NCBI GenBank assembly: GCA_030042755.1
Contig: JASHZC010000070.1
Span: forward strand, 1-6,512
Length of the DNA stretch: 6,512 nucleotides
Direction: 5' to 3'
Origin: Vulcanimicrobiota bacterium
GTDB taxonomy: Bacteria; Eremiobacterota; Eremiobacteria; Baltobacterales; Baltobacteraceae
In this document: piece by piece, positions 1-6,491 of the stretch
How the letters are laid out: each line of letters begins with the position of its first letter
Numbering within the stretch: the stretch's first letter is position 1
Position numbers and translations under genes: made by a program
The notes under the pieces: model-generated
What the model was told of the DNA's origin: nothing
The model's database searches: none
The model's input: the letters and a program-made list of their open reading frames with translations, nothing else

Positions 1-14
1 CGAACAAGCGTTCG
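1..14. promoter_or_regulatory. Putative LexA operator (Gram-positive-type SOS box)
   Basis: The first 14 bases read CGAACAAGCGTTCG, a perfect inverted repeat of CGAAC and GTTCG around AAGC. This matches every position of the Bacillus-type LexA/DinR consensus CGAAC-RNRY-GTTYG. It lies 108 bases before the first gene's start codon. No convincing sigma-70 -35/-10 pair is visible between it and that gene, so it may control the rightward operon or a divergent gene left of the window. The match is seen directly; regulation by LexA is inferred. Confidence 0.6.
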
Positions 15-108
15 ATTGTTGTTTCCAAATTGTTGCCGCGGCGGGGTAATGTGTAGAGGAAATCACCGGTATGTCGAACCGTTGACGCCCGGCCTACCGA
101 GGTCATCG

Positions 109-115
109 AAAGGAG
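109..115 (+). promoter_or_regulatory. Ribosome-binding site that fixes a TTG start
   Basis: AAAGGAG lies six bases upstream of the TTG at 122. It is the strongest Shine-Dalgarno match near any start in the window. It decides for the TTG start of the nucleotidyltransferase, which places the conserved N-terminal strand (QAIVLVGG) right after the initiator, as is usual in this family. Confidence 0.75.
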
Positions 116-121
116 TTCCGG

Positions 122-1210
122 TTGCAAGCCATTGTGCTCGTCGGGGGAGAAGGCACGCGACTTCGCCCACTCACCTACGTAACGCCGAAACCGATGGTCC
201 CGATCCTCGGCGTGCCGTTCCTCGCGCGCACGTTACATCGCCTAAAAGACGCCGGAATTCGGGACGTCATTCTGCCGGCCGGATACTTGCCGCAGCAGAT
301 CATCGACTTCTTCGGAGACGGTTCGGCATTCGGTTTAAACGTCACGTACGTCATCGAAGAAACCCCGCTCGGTACCGCGGGCGCGCTCAAAAACGTCGAG
401 CAATACATCAAGGGACCGTTCTTTGTGCTCAACGGAGACGTGCTAACCAGCCTCGATCTCAGCGCGATGATTCGCTCGCACAATGAAAAAGGCGGTATCG
501 GCACGATCCATTTGATTCATGTCGAGGATCCGTCGGCGTTTGGTTGCGTGCTGCACGATGCGAACGGACGCGTCACATCGTTCATCGAGAAACCGCCGAA
601 AGACAATGCTCCCACGGACGAAGTCAACGCCGGGACGTACCTTTTCGAAAAGCGAGTGCTCGACTACATTCCCGCCGGTCGCAACGTCTCGATCGAACGC
701 GAAACGTTTCCTTTGCTCATCGATAGCGGCGAAGCGCTCTACGCCTATACCACTAACGATTACTGGATGGACCTTGGCACGCCCGACAAATATCTCGAGG
801 CGCATCGCGACATTCTCGCGCGGCAGCTCTCGATTCTGCGGTCGCAGCCTGACCCGAGTGGCGAAGGCGCGCCCGCGCTCCTCGATGTGACCGGGCTGAG
901 TTTACCGATTCACGCAGACGCCGGCTCGTTCGTGCATCCGACCGCCGAGATCGGCGCAAACGTCGTCATCGGTGCGGGTTCATCAATCGGCGCGCGGGCC
1001 GTCGTTCGCGAAAGCGTTCTCTGGGATGCCGTTATAATAGAAGACGAGGCCGTGGTGGAAGGCTCGATTCTTGCCACGGGTGCGCGCATCGGTAAAGGTG
1101 CCAAGGTTGGAGAAGGAAGCGTCATCGGGCACCACACCACGGTTGCTCCCGGTACCACGGTGGAGCCCAACAGTCGGCTAGGATCCAAGGCGCCCCTAAC
1201 TCATTCGTGA
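122..1210 (+). CDS. Sugar-1-phosphate nucleotidyltransferase, mannose-1-phosphate guanylyltransferase-like (GCD1/ManC-type)
   Basis: This cytosolic enzyme should join a sugar 1-phosphate to an NTP, giving a nucleotide sugar and pyrophosphate. The 362-residue protein starts at TTG, six bases after AAAGGAG. The N-terminal Rossmann-like domain (about 1-240) carries the signature GGEGTRLRPLT (8-18), PKP (22-24), ETPLGTAGAL (80-89), the metal-binding NGD (104-106), EKP (156-158), NAGTYLF (169-175) and WMDLGTP (215-221). A linker leads to a left-handed beta-helix of hexapeptide repeats (about 268-347, e.g. IGANVVIGAGSSIGA). This two-domain layout and length fit GDP-mannose pyrophosphorylase-like proteins. 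Glucose-1-phosphate thymidylyl- or uridylyltransferase activity cannot be excluded, because substrate specificity is not readable from motifs. The mannosyltransferase-like gene directly downstream favours GDP-mannose. The family call is secure; the substrate is inferred. Confidence 0.88.
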   Translation: MQAIVLVGGEGTRLRPLTYVTPKPMVPILGVPFLARTLHRLKDAGIRDVILPAGYLPQQIIDFFGDGSAFGLNVTYVIEETPLGTAGALKNVEQYIKGPFFVLNGDVLTSLDLSAMIRSHNEKGGIGTIHLIHVEDPSAFGCVLHDANGRVTSFIEKPPKDNAPTDEVNAGTYLFEKRVLDYIPAGRNVSIERETFPLLIDSGEALYAYTTNDYWMDLGTPDKYLEAHRDILARQLSILRSQPDPSGEGAPALLDVTGLSLPIHADAGSFVHPTAEIGANVVIGAGSSIGARAVVRESVLWDAVIIEDEAVVEGSILATGARIGKGAKVGEGSVIGHHTTVAPGTTVEPNSRLGSKAPLTHS

Positions 1211-1252
1211 CCCGTTGGTCTCCAAGCAAGCGGGTTTCGGCGGAACCATTCC

Positions 1253-1284
1253 TGGGGTATCCCTGTCAACGAAAGCAGGGGAGG
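1253..1284 (+). promoter_or_regulatory. Possible mutually exclusive hairpins around the glycosyltransferase ribosome-binding site
   Basis: The 85-base gap before the glycosyltransferase is the longest between genes in the window. Segment CCCTG (1261-1265) can pair upstream with TGGGG (1253-1257, two wobble pairs, three-base loop) or downstream with CAGGG (1276-1280, five Watson-Crick pairs, ten-base loop). The downstream pairing covers part of the purine-rich ribosome-binding site AGGGGAGG (1277-1284), which lies 11 bases before the ATG at 1296. The pairings are seen in the sequence; a switching role is inference, and short stems like these arise by chance. No known riboswitch class was recognised. 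Confidence 0.3.
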
Positions 1285-1295
1285 AACCACCTTAC

Positions 1296-2453
1296 ATGGT
1301 GCTCTTATTCGGGTCGTATCCGCCACGCGAATGTGGTATTGCGACCTTCATGCAAGACGTAAAGACGTCGTTTGACGGGGTGTTTTCGACGCGTACCGAT
1401 GTGGTCGCGATCGATGAACCGGGCGGCGAAGCCCGGCGCTACCCGCCGGAAGTCGTCGCTCGCTTGCGGGAGCAAGATCAGTTTTCCTACCCGCAAATCG
1501 CTCGCTTCATCAATCGTCATCCGGCCGATCTCGTCAACATCCAACACGAGTACGGGCTCTTTGGCGGCGAGCGTGGCGAATGGCTCGTCGGCCTGCTCGA
1601 TCTCGTTGAAAAACCCGTCGTCATGACGCTGCATACCGTGTTGCCCGAGCCGGACGAGACGATGCTGCGCGTGACGCGCGAGCTTTGCAAACGGTCAGCT
1701 CGCGTCGTGGCGCTGTCCGTCACGGGTCGCGATCTCTTGGAGCGCGTTTACGGCATCGATCCCGAGCTATTGCGCGTCATCCACCACGGCGTTCCCGACG
1801 TGCCGTTTGCGTCGACCGACATGGCGAAAGCATCGTTCGGCATCGGACAACGCATGGTCATCTCGACGTTCGGTTTGATCAGCCGCGGCAAGGGCCTGGA
1901 ATACGCCATCGAAGCGATGCGCGAGATCGTGCGTCGTCATCCTGAAGTGCTGTACCTGATTCTTGGAGAGACCCACCCAGTCGTTCGCCGGCACGAAGGC
2001 GAATCGTATCGCGAATCGCTGCAAGAGCTGGTCCGGTCGTACGGCTTGCAATACAACGTGCAACTCGTCGACAAATACCTCGATTTCGACGAGCTCGTTT
2101 CGTATCTCGCCGCCACCGACATCTACCTGACGCCGTATCTCAACCCCGCGCAGATCGTGAGCGGAACGCTCGCGTACGCCGTCGGTTGCGGCAAGGCGAT
2201 TGTGTCGACTCCGTACCTCTACGCGCAAGAACTGCTTGCTTACGGGCGCGGATTTCTCTGCGAGTTCCGCGATGCGCGCTCGATCGAAGACCGCGTCATC
2301 GCGTTGCTCGACGATCCGTCGTTGCGGCGCGCGACGGAACGGCGCGCGTACCGCTTCGGCCGGCAAATGACGTGGCCGAACGTAGCGCGCGAATACGGCA
2401 GGCTCTTCACCGAACTGACCTCGAGCAACGTGCCGCTCGTTACGTCAGCGTAG
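1296..2453 (+). CDS. GT4-family glycosyltransferase, mannosyltransferase-like
   Basis: Likely transfers a sugar, perhaps mannose from GDP-mannose, to a glycan or lipid acceptor at the inner face of the membrane. From the ATG at 1296 the protein has 385 residues and two Rossmann domains (GT-B fold). Visible motifs are SYPPRECGIATF (7-18, the acceptor-side glycine loop), QHEYGLFGG (83-91), TLHTV (111-115), HHGVPD (163-168), GLISRGKGLEYAIEA (193-207, with R197 and K199 in the nucleotide-phosphate site), LILGE (221-225) and the donor-site stretch QIVSGTLAYAVGCGKAI (286-302). The usual GT4 E-x7-E pair reads Q286-x7-Y294. No transmembrane segment or signal peptide is seen. A TTG at 1215 would add 27 residues but lacks a ribosome-binding site and starts well before the family's first strand. 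The ATG has AGGGGAGG upstream. Next gene begins eight bases after the stop. The GT4 call is strong; donor and acceptor are inferred from the neighbouring pyrophosphorylase. Confidence 0.87.
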   Translation: MVLLFGSYPPRECGIATFMQDVKTSFDGVFSTRTDVVAIDEPGGEARRYPPEVVARLREQDQFSYPQIARFINRHPADLVNIQHEYGLFGGERGEWLVGLLDLVEKPVVMTLHTVLPEPDETMLRVTRELCKRSARVVALSVTGRDLLERVYGIDPELLRVIHHGVPDVPFASTDMAKASFGIGQRMVISTFGLISRGKGLEYAIEAMREIVRRHPEVLYLILGETHPVVRRHEGESYRESLQELVRSYGLQYNVQLVDKYLDFDELVSYLAATDIYLTPYLNPAQIVSGTLAYAVGCGKAIVSTPYLYAQELLAYGRGFLCEFRDARSIEDRVIALLDDPSLRRATERRAYRFGRQMTWPNVAREYGRLFTELTSSNVPLVTSA

Positions 2454-2461
2454 CACGACGC

Positions 2462-3514
2462 GTGACGACGAGGGCGCTCGCGCCGCTGGATCATCTGCTG
2501 ACCCTCAGCGATGATGTCGGCGTCATTCAGCACGCGCGCGAGAACGTACCCAATCGGTCGACGGGCTATTGTACCGACGACGTCGCGCGCGCCTTCATGG
2601 TAGCACTCGCGCGCTTGCGGCTCGTTCCGGGCGAACCAGATGCAGCACGGCTCGCATCAATCTATCTCGCATTCTTGATGGACGCGCAGCTCGAGGACGG
2701 TCGCTTCCACAACTTCATGAGCTATGCGCGAACCTGGCTTGACGAAGTCGGCACGCACGACAGCTGCGGACGCGCGATTTGGGCGCTCGGCTACGGCCTG
2801 CGCTATGCGCCTAACGATCAATGGCAGCGCGTTTGCGCTTCGATGCTGGCGCGCTCGCTCGCGAGCGTCGCATGGCTCGAGTATCCGCGTGCGCAGGCGT
2901 ATGCGATCCTCGGCCTCGCACACGCAGCGAGCGCCGGCGAATCCCCGGCCTGCATCCGGGCACTGCGCGCGCTCAGCGGTTTCCTCGCCGATTTGTACGA
3001 GCGCGAGCGGCGCTCGGCATGGGAGTGGTTCGAGCCGTTCATGACCTACGACAACGCGCGGTTACCTGAGGCGCTGTTGCGCGCCGGCGCCGCACTCGGC
3101 GATGAGCGGTTGCAAGAGATTGGGCTGACGACGTTGCGCTTTTTAGAAGGCATCGTTTTCGAGGACGACATTTTCGTGCCGATCGGTAACGCCGGCTGGT
3201 ACCGGCGCGGCGGCTCGCGCGCCCGTTTTGCTCAGCAGCCACTCGAAGCGGCGGCAATGGTCGACGCCGAACTTGCGGCTTTTGACGCAACCCGACTCGT
3301 GTCGCACCTCTCGGCCGCGGAGCGCTCTGCCGCGTGGTTTGACGGAAAAAATCTGCTTGGCGCACAGATGGCGCACACGGGTGGATGCTACGATGGACTC
3401 GAGTTGGAGGGCCCGAACCGGAATATGGGCGCGGAATCAACGCTAGCGTACCTCGCCGCAACCTACGCGCTCGCTGCGCATCGCACGAGCGTTTTGCGCC
3501 TGGCTCCGCAGTAG
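2462..3514 (+). CDS. Uncharacterised helical-repeat protein, (alpha/alpha)-toroid-like, glycosyltransferase-associated
   Basis: Function unknown. From GTG at 2462 the protein has 350 residues, mostly amphipathic helices, rich in Ala, Leu and Arg, with no signal peptide or membrane segment. Conserved-looking blocks are GYCTDDVARA (35-44), DGRFHNFMSY (79-88), GTHDSCGRAIWALG (97-110), WEWFEPFMTYDNARLPEALL (187-206), QQPLEAAAMVDA (258-269) and GGCYDGL...NMGAESTLAYL (307-331). Recurrent Asp/Glu and aromatic residues at helix ends resemble six-hairpin glycosidase or (alpha/alpha)6-barrel proteins, so sugar binding or cleavage is plausible but unproven. From memory of the family, similar GYCTDD-type regions occur fused C-terminal to GT4 domains; here the two are separate, adjacent genes. 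The start is uncertain: no clear ribosome-binding site exists. An in-frame GTG at 2372 would overlap the glycosyltransferase gene, and the frame stays open back to 2186. Translation coupled to the upstream stop, eight bases away, is likely. Confidence 0.7.
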   Translation: MTTRALAPLDHLLTLSDDVGVIQHARENVPNRSTGYCTDDVARAFMVALARLRLVPGEPDAARLASIYLAFLMDAQLEDGRFHNFMSYARTWLDEVGTHDSCGRAIWALGYGLRYAPNDQWQRVCASMLARSLASVAWLEYPRAQAYAILGLAHAASAGESPACIRALRALSGFLADLYERERRSAWEWFEPFMTYDNARLPEALLRAGAALGDERLQEIGLTTLRFLEGIVFEDDIFVPIGNAGWYRRGGSRARFAQQPLEAAAMVDAELAAFDATRLVSHLSAAERSAAWFDGKNLLGAQMAHTGGCYDGLELEGPNRNMGAESTLAYLAATYALAAHRTSVLRLAPQ

Positions 3515-3563
3515 CTCCGCATCATTCGAGGCACTTTGGCCGTTCGCGGCGAAGTACGCTCGG

Positions 3564-5729
3564 ATGATGATCCTGGAGTCAGAAGCACTCAACGAGGTAC
3601 AAGCACAGGCCGTCGAGCATACCGACGGTCCCGTTTTGATATTCGCCGGCGCCGGAAGCGGCAAGACGCGCGTGCTTACGCACCGCATCGCGCATCTATT
3701 GCGCGAACGCCGCGTTGCGCCCGACCGCATTCTCGCGGTGACGTTCACGAACAAAGCCGCAGGCGAGATGAAGTCGCGTTTGGAGAGCATGGTCGGCGCG
3801 TCGGCTCGCGATCTGTGGGTCGGGACCTTCCACGCCATGTGCGTGCGTATGTTGCGCCGTGACGGAGCCAAGGCGGGTATTGCTTCGAGCTTTGCGATCA
3901 TCGATGAGGCCGATCAGCGTCAGCTGATCAAGGACATTCTCGACGATCTCGACTACGACGAGCGGCAGCTTTCCCCCGGTGCGTGCCTGCACGAAATCAG
4001 CAAGGCGAAGAATTCGCTGATTTGGCCCGACAAATTTCACGAGCAGCAGACCTCGTTTCTAGGCGAGCGCATGGCCAACGTCTACACCGAGTACGAGCGG
4101 CGCCTGCGCGAATCGAACAGCCTCGACTTCGACGATCTGATCGTCCGCACGATCGATTTGCTCGAGCGCGACGAGAACGTCCGCGAGAAATATCAACGCA
4201 AGTTCGAGTACGTGCTGGTCGACGAGTACCAAGACGTCAACACGGCGCAGTATCGCTTGATTGCGCTCCTTGGTGCCAAGCACAAGAACGTCACCGTAGT
4301 CGGCGACGACGACCAGTCGATCTATTCATGGCGCGGCAGTGACTATCGCATGATCCTGCGCTTCGAAGAAGATTTTCCGGGCGCCAGGGTTTTCAAGCTC
4401 GAAGAAAATTACCGTTCGACGCAGCGCATCCTCGACGCGGCCAATGCACTGGTCGAAAACAATCGCACGCGCGCACCGAAGAAGCTTTTCACGCGGCGCA
4501 ACGAGGGAGAGTCGATTACGCTCTACCCTGCCGCAACCGAGCGTGACGAAGCGCGTTACGTGACCGAGAAGATCAAGCAGATGGTCCGCGACGGCGCCGC
4601 CTATCGCGACTTCTTAGTGCTGTATCGCACCAACGCGCAGTCGCGCGTCTTCGAAGAGGCGATGATTGCGGACGGCATTCCGTATCGCGTCGTCGGCGGC
4701 GTCGGTTTCTACGCGCGCGCCGAAATCAAAGACGTCATCGCGTATCTGCGCTACATCGTGAATCCTTCCGATGCGCTTGCGTTTAAGCGCATCGTCAACG
4801 TTCCGCGGCGCGGCATCGGTCAGCAGACGCTGGCGGCCCTGGTTCATGCGGCGACGGCTCGTGGACTTTCGGTCGGCGAGGCGATTTTCGATACCGATCT
4901 GCTCAGAGATGCGGTTCCGAAGAAGCTCAAGGAGCTGGAGCGGTTTGCGGATCTCGTTCGCGCGTTCCGCGAGCGCGCGGAGTCGCTCAGCGTGTCGGAT
5001 CTTCTCGTCAGCGTGATGGAAGACTCGGGTTACGTGCGCGAGTTGCAGGCGGAAGAGACGCACGATGCGCGGGCGCGAATCGAGAACTTGCAAGAGCTTA
5101 TCGGCGTTGCACGTGAATACGAGAGCGGCGAACCGGAGGCGACCCTTTCGGGCTTCTTGACGAACATCGCGCTCATCAGCGATCTCGACGCTCTCGATCC
5201 CGAGGCGTCGTACGTAACGCTGATGACGATGCACGGCGCGAAGGGGCTCGAGTTTCCGCACGTGTTCCTGACCGGGCTCGAGGAGGGCGTGTTTCCACAT
5301 AGTCGCGCGCTCACCGATATGCACGAGCTCGAAGAAGAGCGGCGTTTGGCCTACGTCGGCGTTACGCGCGCGATGGATCGGTTGTTTCTGTCGTACGCGC
5401 AGCGGCGGGCGCTCTTTGGCAATACGTACGCGTATCCGAAGTCACGCTTCATCGAAGAGATGCCGGGGCTCGACATACTGGAGAGCGACAGCGTCGTGCT
5501 GCCGCGTCCGTCAGGTGGTCGCTGGCGCGAAGTTGCGATTCACGAGTCGGCCGGCGCCGGAATGTCGATGAATCTGCGCGACGGCGACAAGGTGCGCCAT
5601 CCCAAGTGGGGCGAGGGCACGATTCGCGGCGTTGTCGGGGCGGGCGGCGATGGGCTCATTACCATCGACTTTCCGAACGTCGGCCAGAAGATGCTCATGT
5701 TGAAATACGCGCCACTCGAAAAGGTATAG
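3564..5729 (+). CDS. pcrA: ATP-dependent 3'-5' DNA helicase PcrA (UvrD family, SF1A)
   Basis: Unwinds DNA 3' to 5' using ATP. The family acts in nucleotide-excision repair, plasmid replication, removal of RecA filaments and replication-transcription conflicts. The 721-residue product is full length. Motifs in order: Q-motif glutamine Q13; Walker A AGAGSGKT (28-35, K34); Ia AVTFTNKAAGEMK (58-70); Ib GTFHAMC (87-93); Walker B VDEYQD (219-224); III GDDDQSIYSWRG (247-258); IV ENYRST (281-286), followed by LYRTNAQS (353-360); V VTLMTMHGAKGLEF (551-564); VI RRLAYVGVTRA (593-603). After a linker (about 641-673), a Tudor-like domain (674-721; DKVRHPKWGEGTI and a KYAPLEKV end) is the PcrA module known to contact RNA polymerase. 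Start choice: ATG at 3564, with a second ATG right after it and no good ribosome-binding site. Forty-nine bases separate it from the previous gene, with no promoter seen. UvrD is an alternative name; the C-terminal domain favours PcrA. Confidence 0.96.
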   Translation: MMILESEALNEVQAQAVEHTDGPVLIFAGAGSGKTRVLTHRIAHLLRERRVAPDRILAVTFTNKAAGEMKSRLESMVGASARDLWVGTFHAMCVRMLRRDGAKAGIASSFAIIDEADQRQLIKDILDDLDYDERQLSPGACLHEISKAKNSLIWPDKFHEQQTSFLGERMANVYTEYERRLRESNSLDFDDLIVRTIDLLERDENVREKYQRKFEYVLVDEYQDVNTAQYRLIALLGAKHKNVTVVGDDDQSIYSWRGSDYRMILRFEEDFPGARVFKLEENYRSTQRILDAANALVENNRTRAPKKLFTRRNEGESITLYPAATERDEARYVTEKIKQMVRDGAAYRDFLVLYRTNAQSRVFEEAMIADGIPYRVVGGVGFYARAEIKDVIAYLRYIVNPSDALAFKRIVNVPRRGIGQQTLAALVHAATARGLSVGEAIFDTDLLRDAVPKKLKELERFADLVRAFRERAESLSVSDLLVSVMEDSGYVRELQAEETHDARARIENLQELIGVAREYESGEPEATLSGFLTNIALISDLDALDPEASYVTLMTMHGAKGLEFPHVFLTGLEEGVFPHSRALTDMHELEEERRLAYVGVTRAMDRLFLSYAQRRALFGNTYAYPKSRFIEEMPGLDILESDSVVLPRPSGGRWREVAIHESAGAGMSMNLRDGDKVRHPKWGEGTIRGVVGAGGDGLITIDFPNVGQKMLMLKYAPLEKV

Positions 5730-5747
5730 GCCGGCCCAGTAACTCCG

Positions 5748-6491
5748 ATGTTGCGCGTAGCAGTTGCTGGTGCGCTCGGGAGAATGGGGCGCGTCGCACG
5801 TACAGCACTGAAAGAGACCGACGGCGTTACGTATGCGGGTGGTCTCGCGCGCACGCGCGTTCCGGATGAGGCGATCGTCGACACCTTCGACGAGTTGGTG
5901 CGCGACGGTCGGCCCGACGTGCTGCTGGATCTGACGACGCATCCCGACACGGTTCGGATTTCGACGAGTGCGCTGGAGTATGGCGTGCGTCCGGTGATCG
6001 GCGCGACCGGATGGACGGCAGGCGAGCGTGAAGCGTTGGAACGGCTTGCGATCGAACGCGAGTTGGGAGCGCTGATCGTGCCGAATTTTTCAATCGGGGC
6101 GGTGTTGATGATGCACTTCGCGCGCGAGGCGGCCCGATATTTTCCGAGTGTAGAGATCGTGGAACTCCATCACGATCGCAAGAAAGACGCGCCGTCGGGC
6201 ACAGCCAAGCTGACTGCAGAGCAGATCGCGGCAGGTGGCGGCCCAACGAACGTGCCGATCCACAGCGTGCGCATGCGCGGACTGCTCGCACACCACGAAG
6301 TGTTGTTCGGCGCGGATGGCGAGCTTCTGACGATCCGGCACGACTCGCTTTCACGCGAGAGCTTCGTGCCGGGCATGCTAGCAGCAGTGCGCGCGGTGAT
6401 GGGCGTGCGCGGATTGCAAATCGGGCTCCCGCTGCCCCTCGACTACGCTCACTCCGTTCGCTCCGCTCAGGATGACAAGAGCGATGCTTAA
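5748..6491 (+). CDS. dapB: 4-hydroxy-tetrahydrodipicolinate reductase
   Basis: Reduces hydroxy-tetrahydrodipicolinate with NAD(P)H in the diaminopimelate/lysine pathway, supplying peptidoglycan and protein synthesis in the cytoplasm. The 247-residue protein shows the N-terminal dinucleotide loop GALGRMG (8-14), LLDLTTHP (59-66), GATGW (85-89), VPNFSIGA (111-118) and the signature HHDRKKDAPSGTA (141-153). There H141 and K145 match the catalytic His and Lys of the family, and the SGT loop binds substrate. SLSRESFVPGMLAAVRAV (200-217) is the usual C-terminal block. The cofactor loop after strand 2 is short (GGLARTRVP, 31-39) and lacks the usual acidic residue, which may favour NADPH (inference). 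The natural family end falls near GLQIGL (222-227). Residues from about 230 to 243 are encoded by a repeat-like sequence (6435-6477), so the C-terminus looks secondarily extended. The ATG lies 18 bases after pcrA with no clear ribosome-binding site, and the stop overlaps the next gene. Confidence 0.94.
   Translation: MLRVAVAGALGRMGRVARTALKETDGVTYAGGLARTRVPDEAIVDTFDELVRDGRPDVLLDLTTHPDTVRISTSALEYGVRPVIGATGWTAGEREALERLAIERELGALIVPNFSIGAVLMMHFAREAARYFPSVEIVELHHDRKKDAPSGTAKLTAEQIAAGGGPTNVPIHSVRMRGLLAHHEVLFGADGELLTIRHDSLSRESFVPGMLAAVRAVMGVRGLQIGLPLPLDYAHSVRSAQDDKSDA
6435..6477 (-). repeat. Dispersed-repeat-like element forming the 3' end of dapB
   Basis: Read on the minus strand, this stretch begins TGTCATCCTGAGCGGAGCG and ends GCGTAGTCGAGGGG. 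From memory, that is the pattern of the short dispersed GTCATCCTGAGCG...GTCGAAGGG repeats found between genes in many bacterial genomes. On the + strand it contains GCTC three times (6447, 6460, 6465). It encodes about residues 230-243 of DapB, beyond the conserved fold, and ends seven bases before the next start codon. Only one copy is in the window, so repetition itself cannot be shown here. Confidence 0.55.

Noticed and set aside
82..87. TTGACG as a -35 promoter element
   Set aside because: No -10-like hexamer follows at 16-18 bases; the expected place holds GTCATCGAAAGG, which is ribosome-binding-site sequence.
16..486. 156-codon open frame at the left end
   Set aside because: It overlaps the nucleotidyltransferase in another frame and reads as low-complexity Arg/His-rich sequence with no family resemblance.
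1215..1295. TTG-initiated 27-residue N-terminal extension of the glycosyltransferase
   Set aside because: No ribosome-binding site precedes the TTG, whereas the ATG at 1296 has AGGGGAGG upstream and starts at the family's first beta strand.
1211..1295. Cyclic-dinucleotide or other riboswitch before the glycosyltransferase
   Set aside because: A GGGGAGGAACCA stretch is faintly reminiscent of ydaO-type elements, but the other conserved blocks are missing and the gap is too short.
2186..2461. Long N-terminal extension of the helical protein inside the glycosyltransferase gene
   Set aside because: It is an Arg-rich translation of the GT4 gene in another frame. Recognisable helical-protein sequence starts only near 2480, so the open frame is best explained by GC-rich codon bias.
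2856..2867. Perfect 12-bp palindrome CGCTCGCGAGCG
   Set aside because: It is inside the helical-protein coding sequence, made of ordinary GC-rich codons (Arg-Ser-Leu-Ala-Ser), and has no T-run or second copy to suggest a function.
4614..5324. 236-codon open frame on the minus strand
   Set aside because: It lies wholly opposite conserved pcrA helicase sequence, shows no recognisable motif, and is typical of antisense frames in GC-rich genes.
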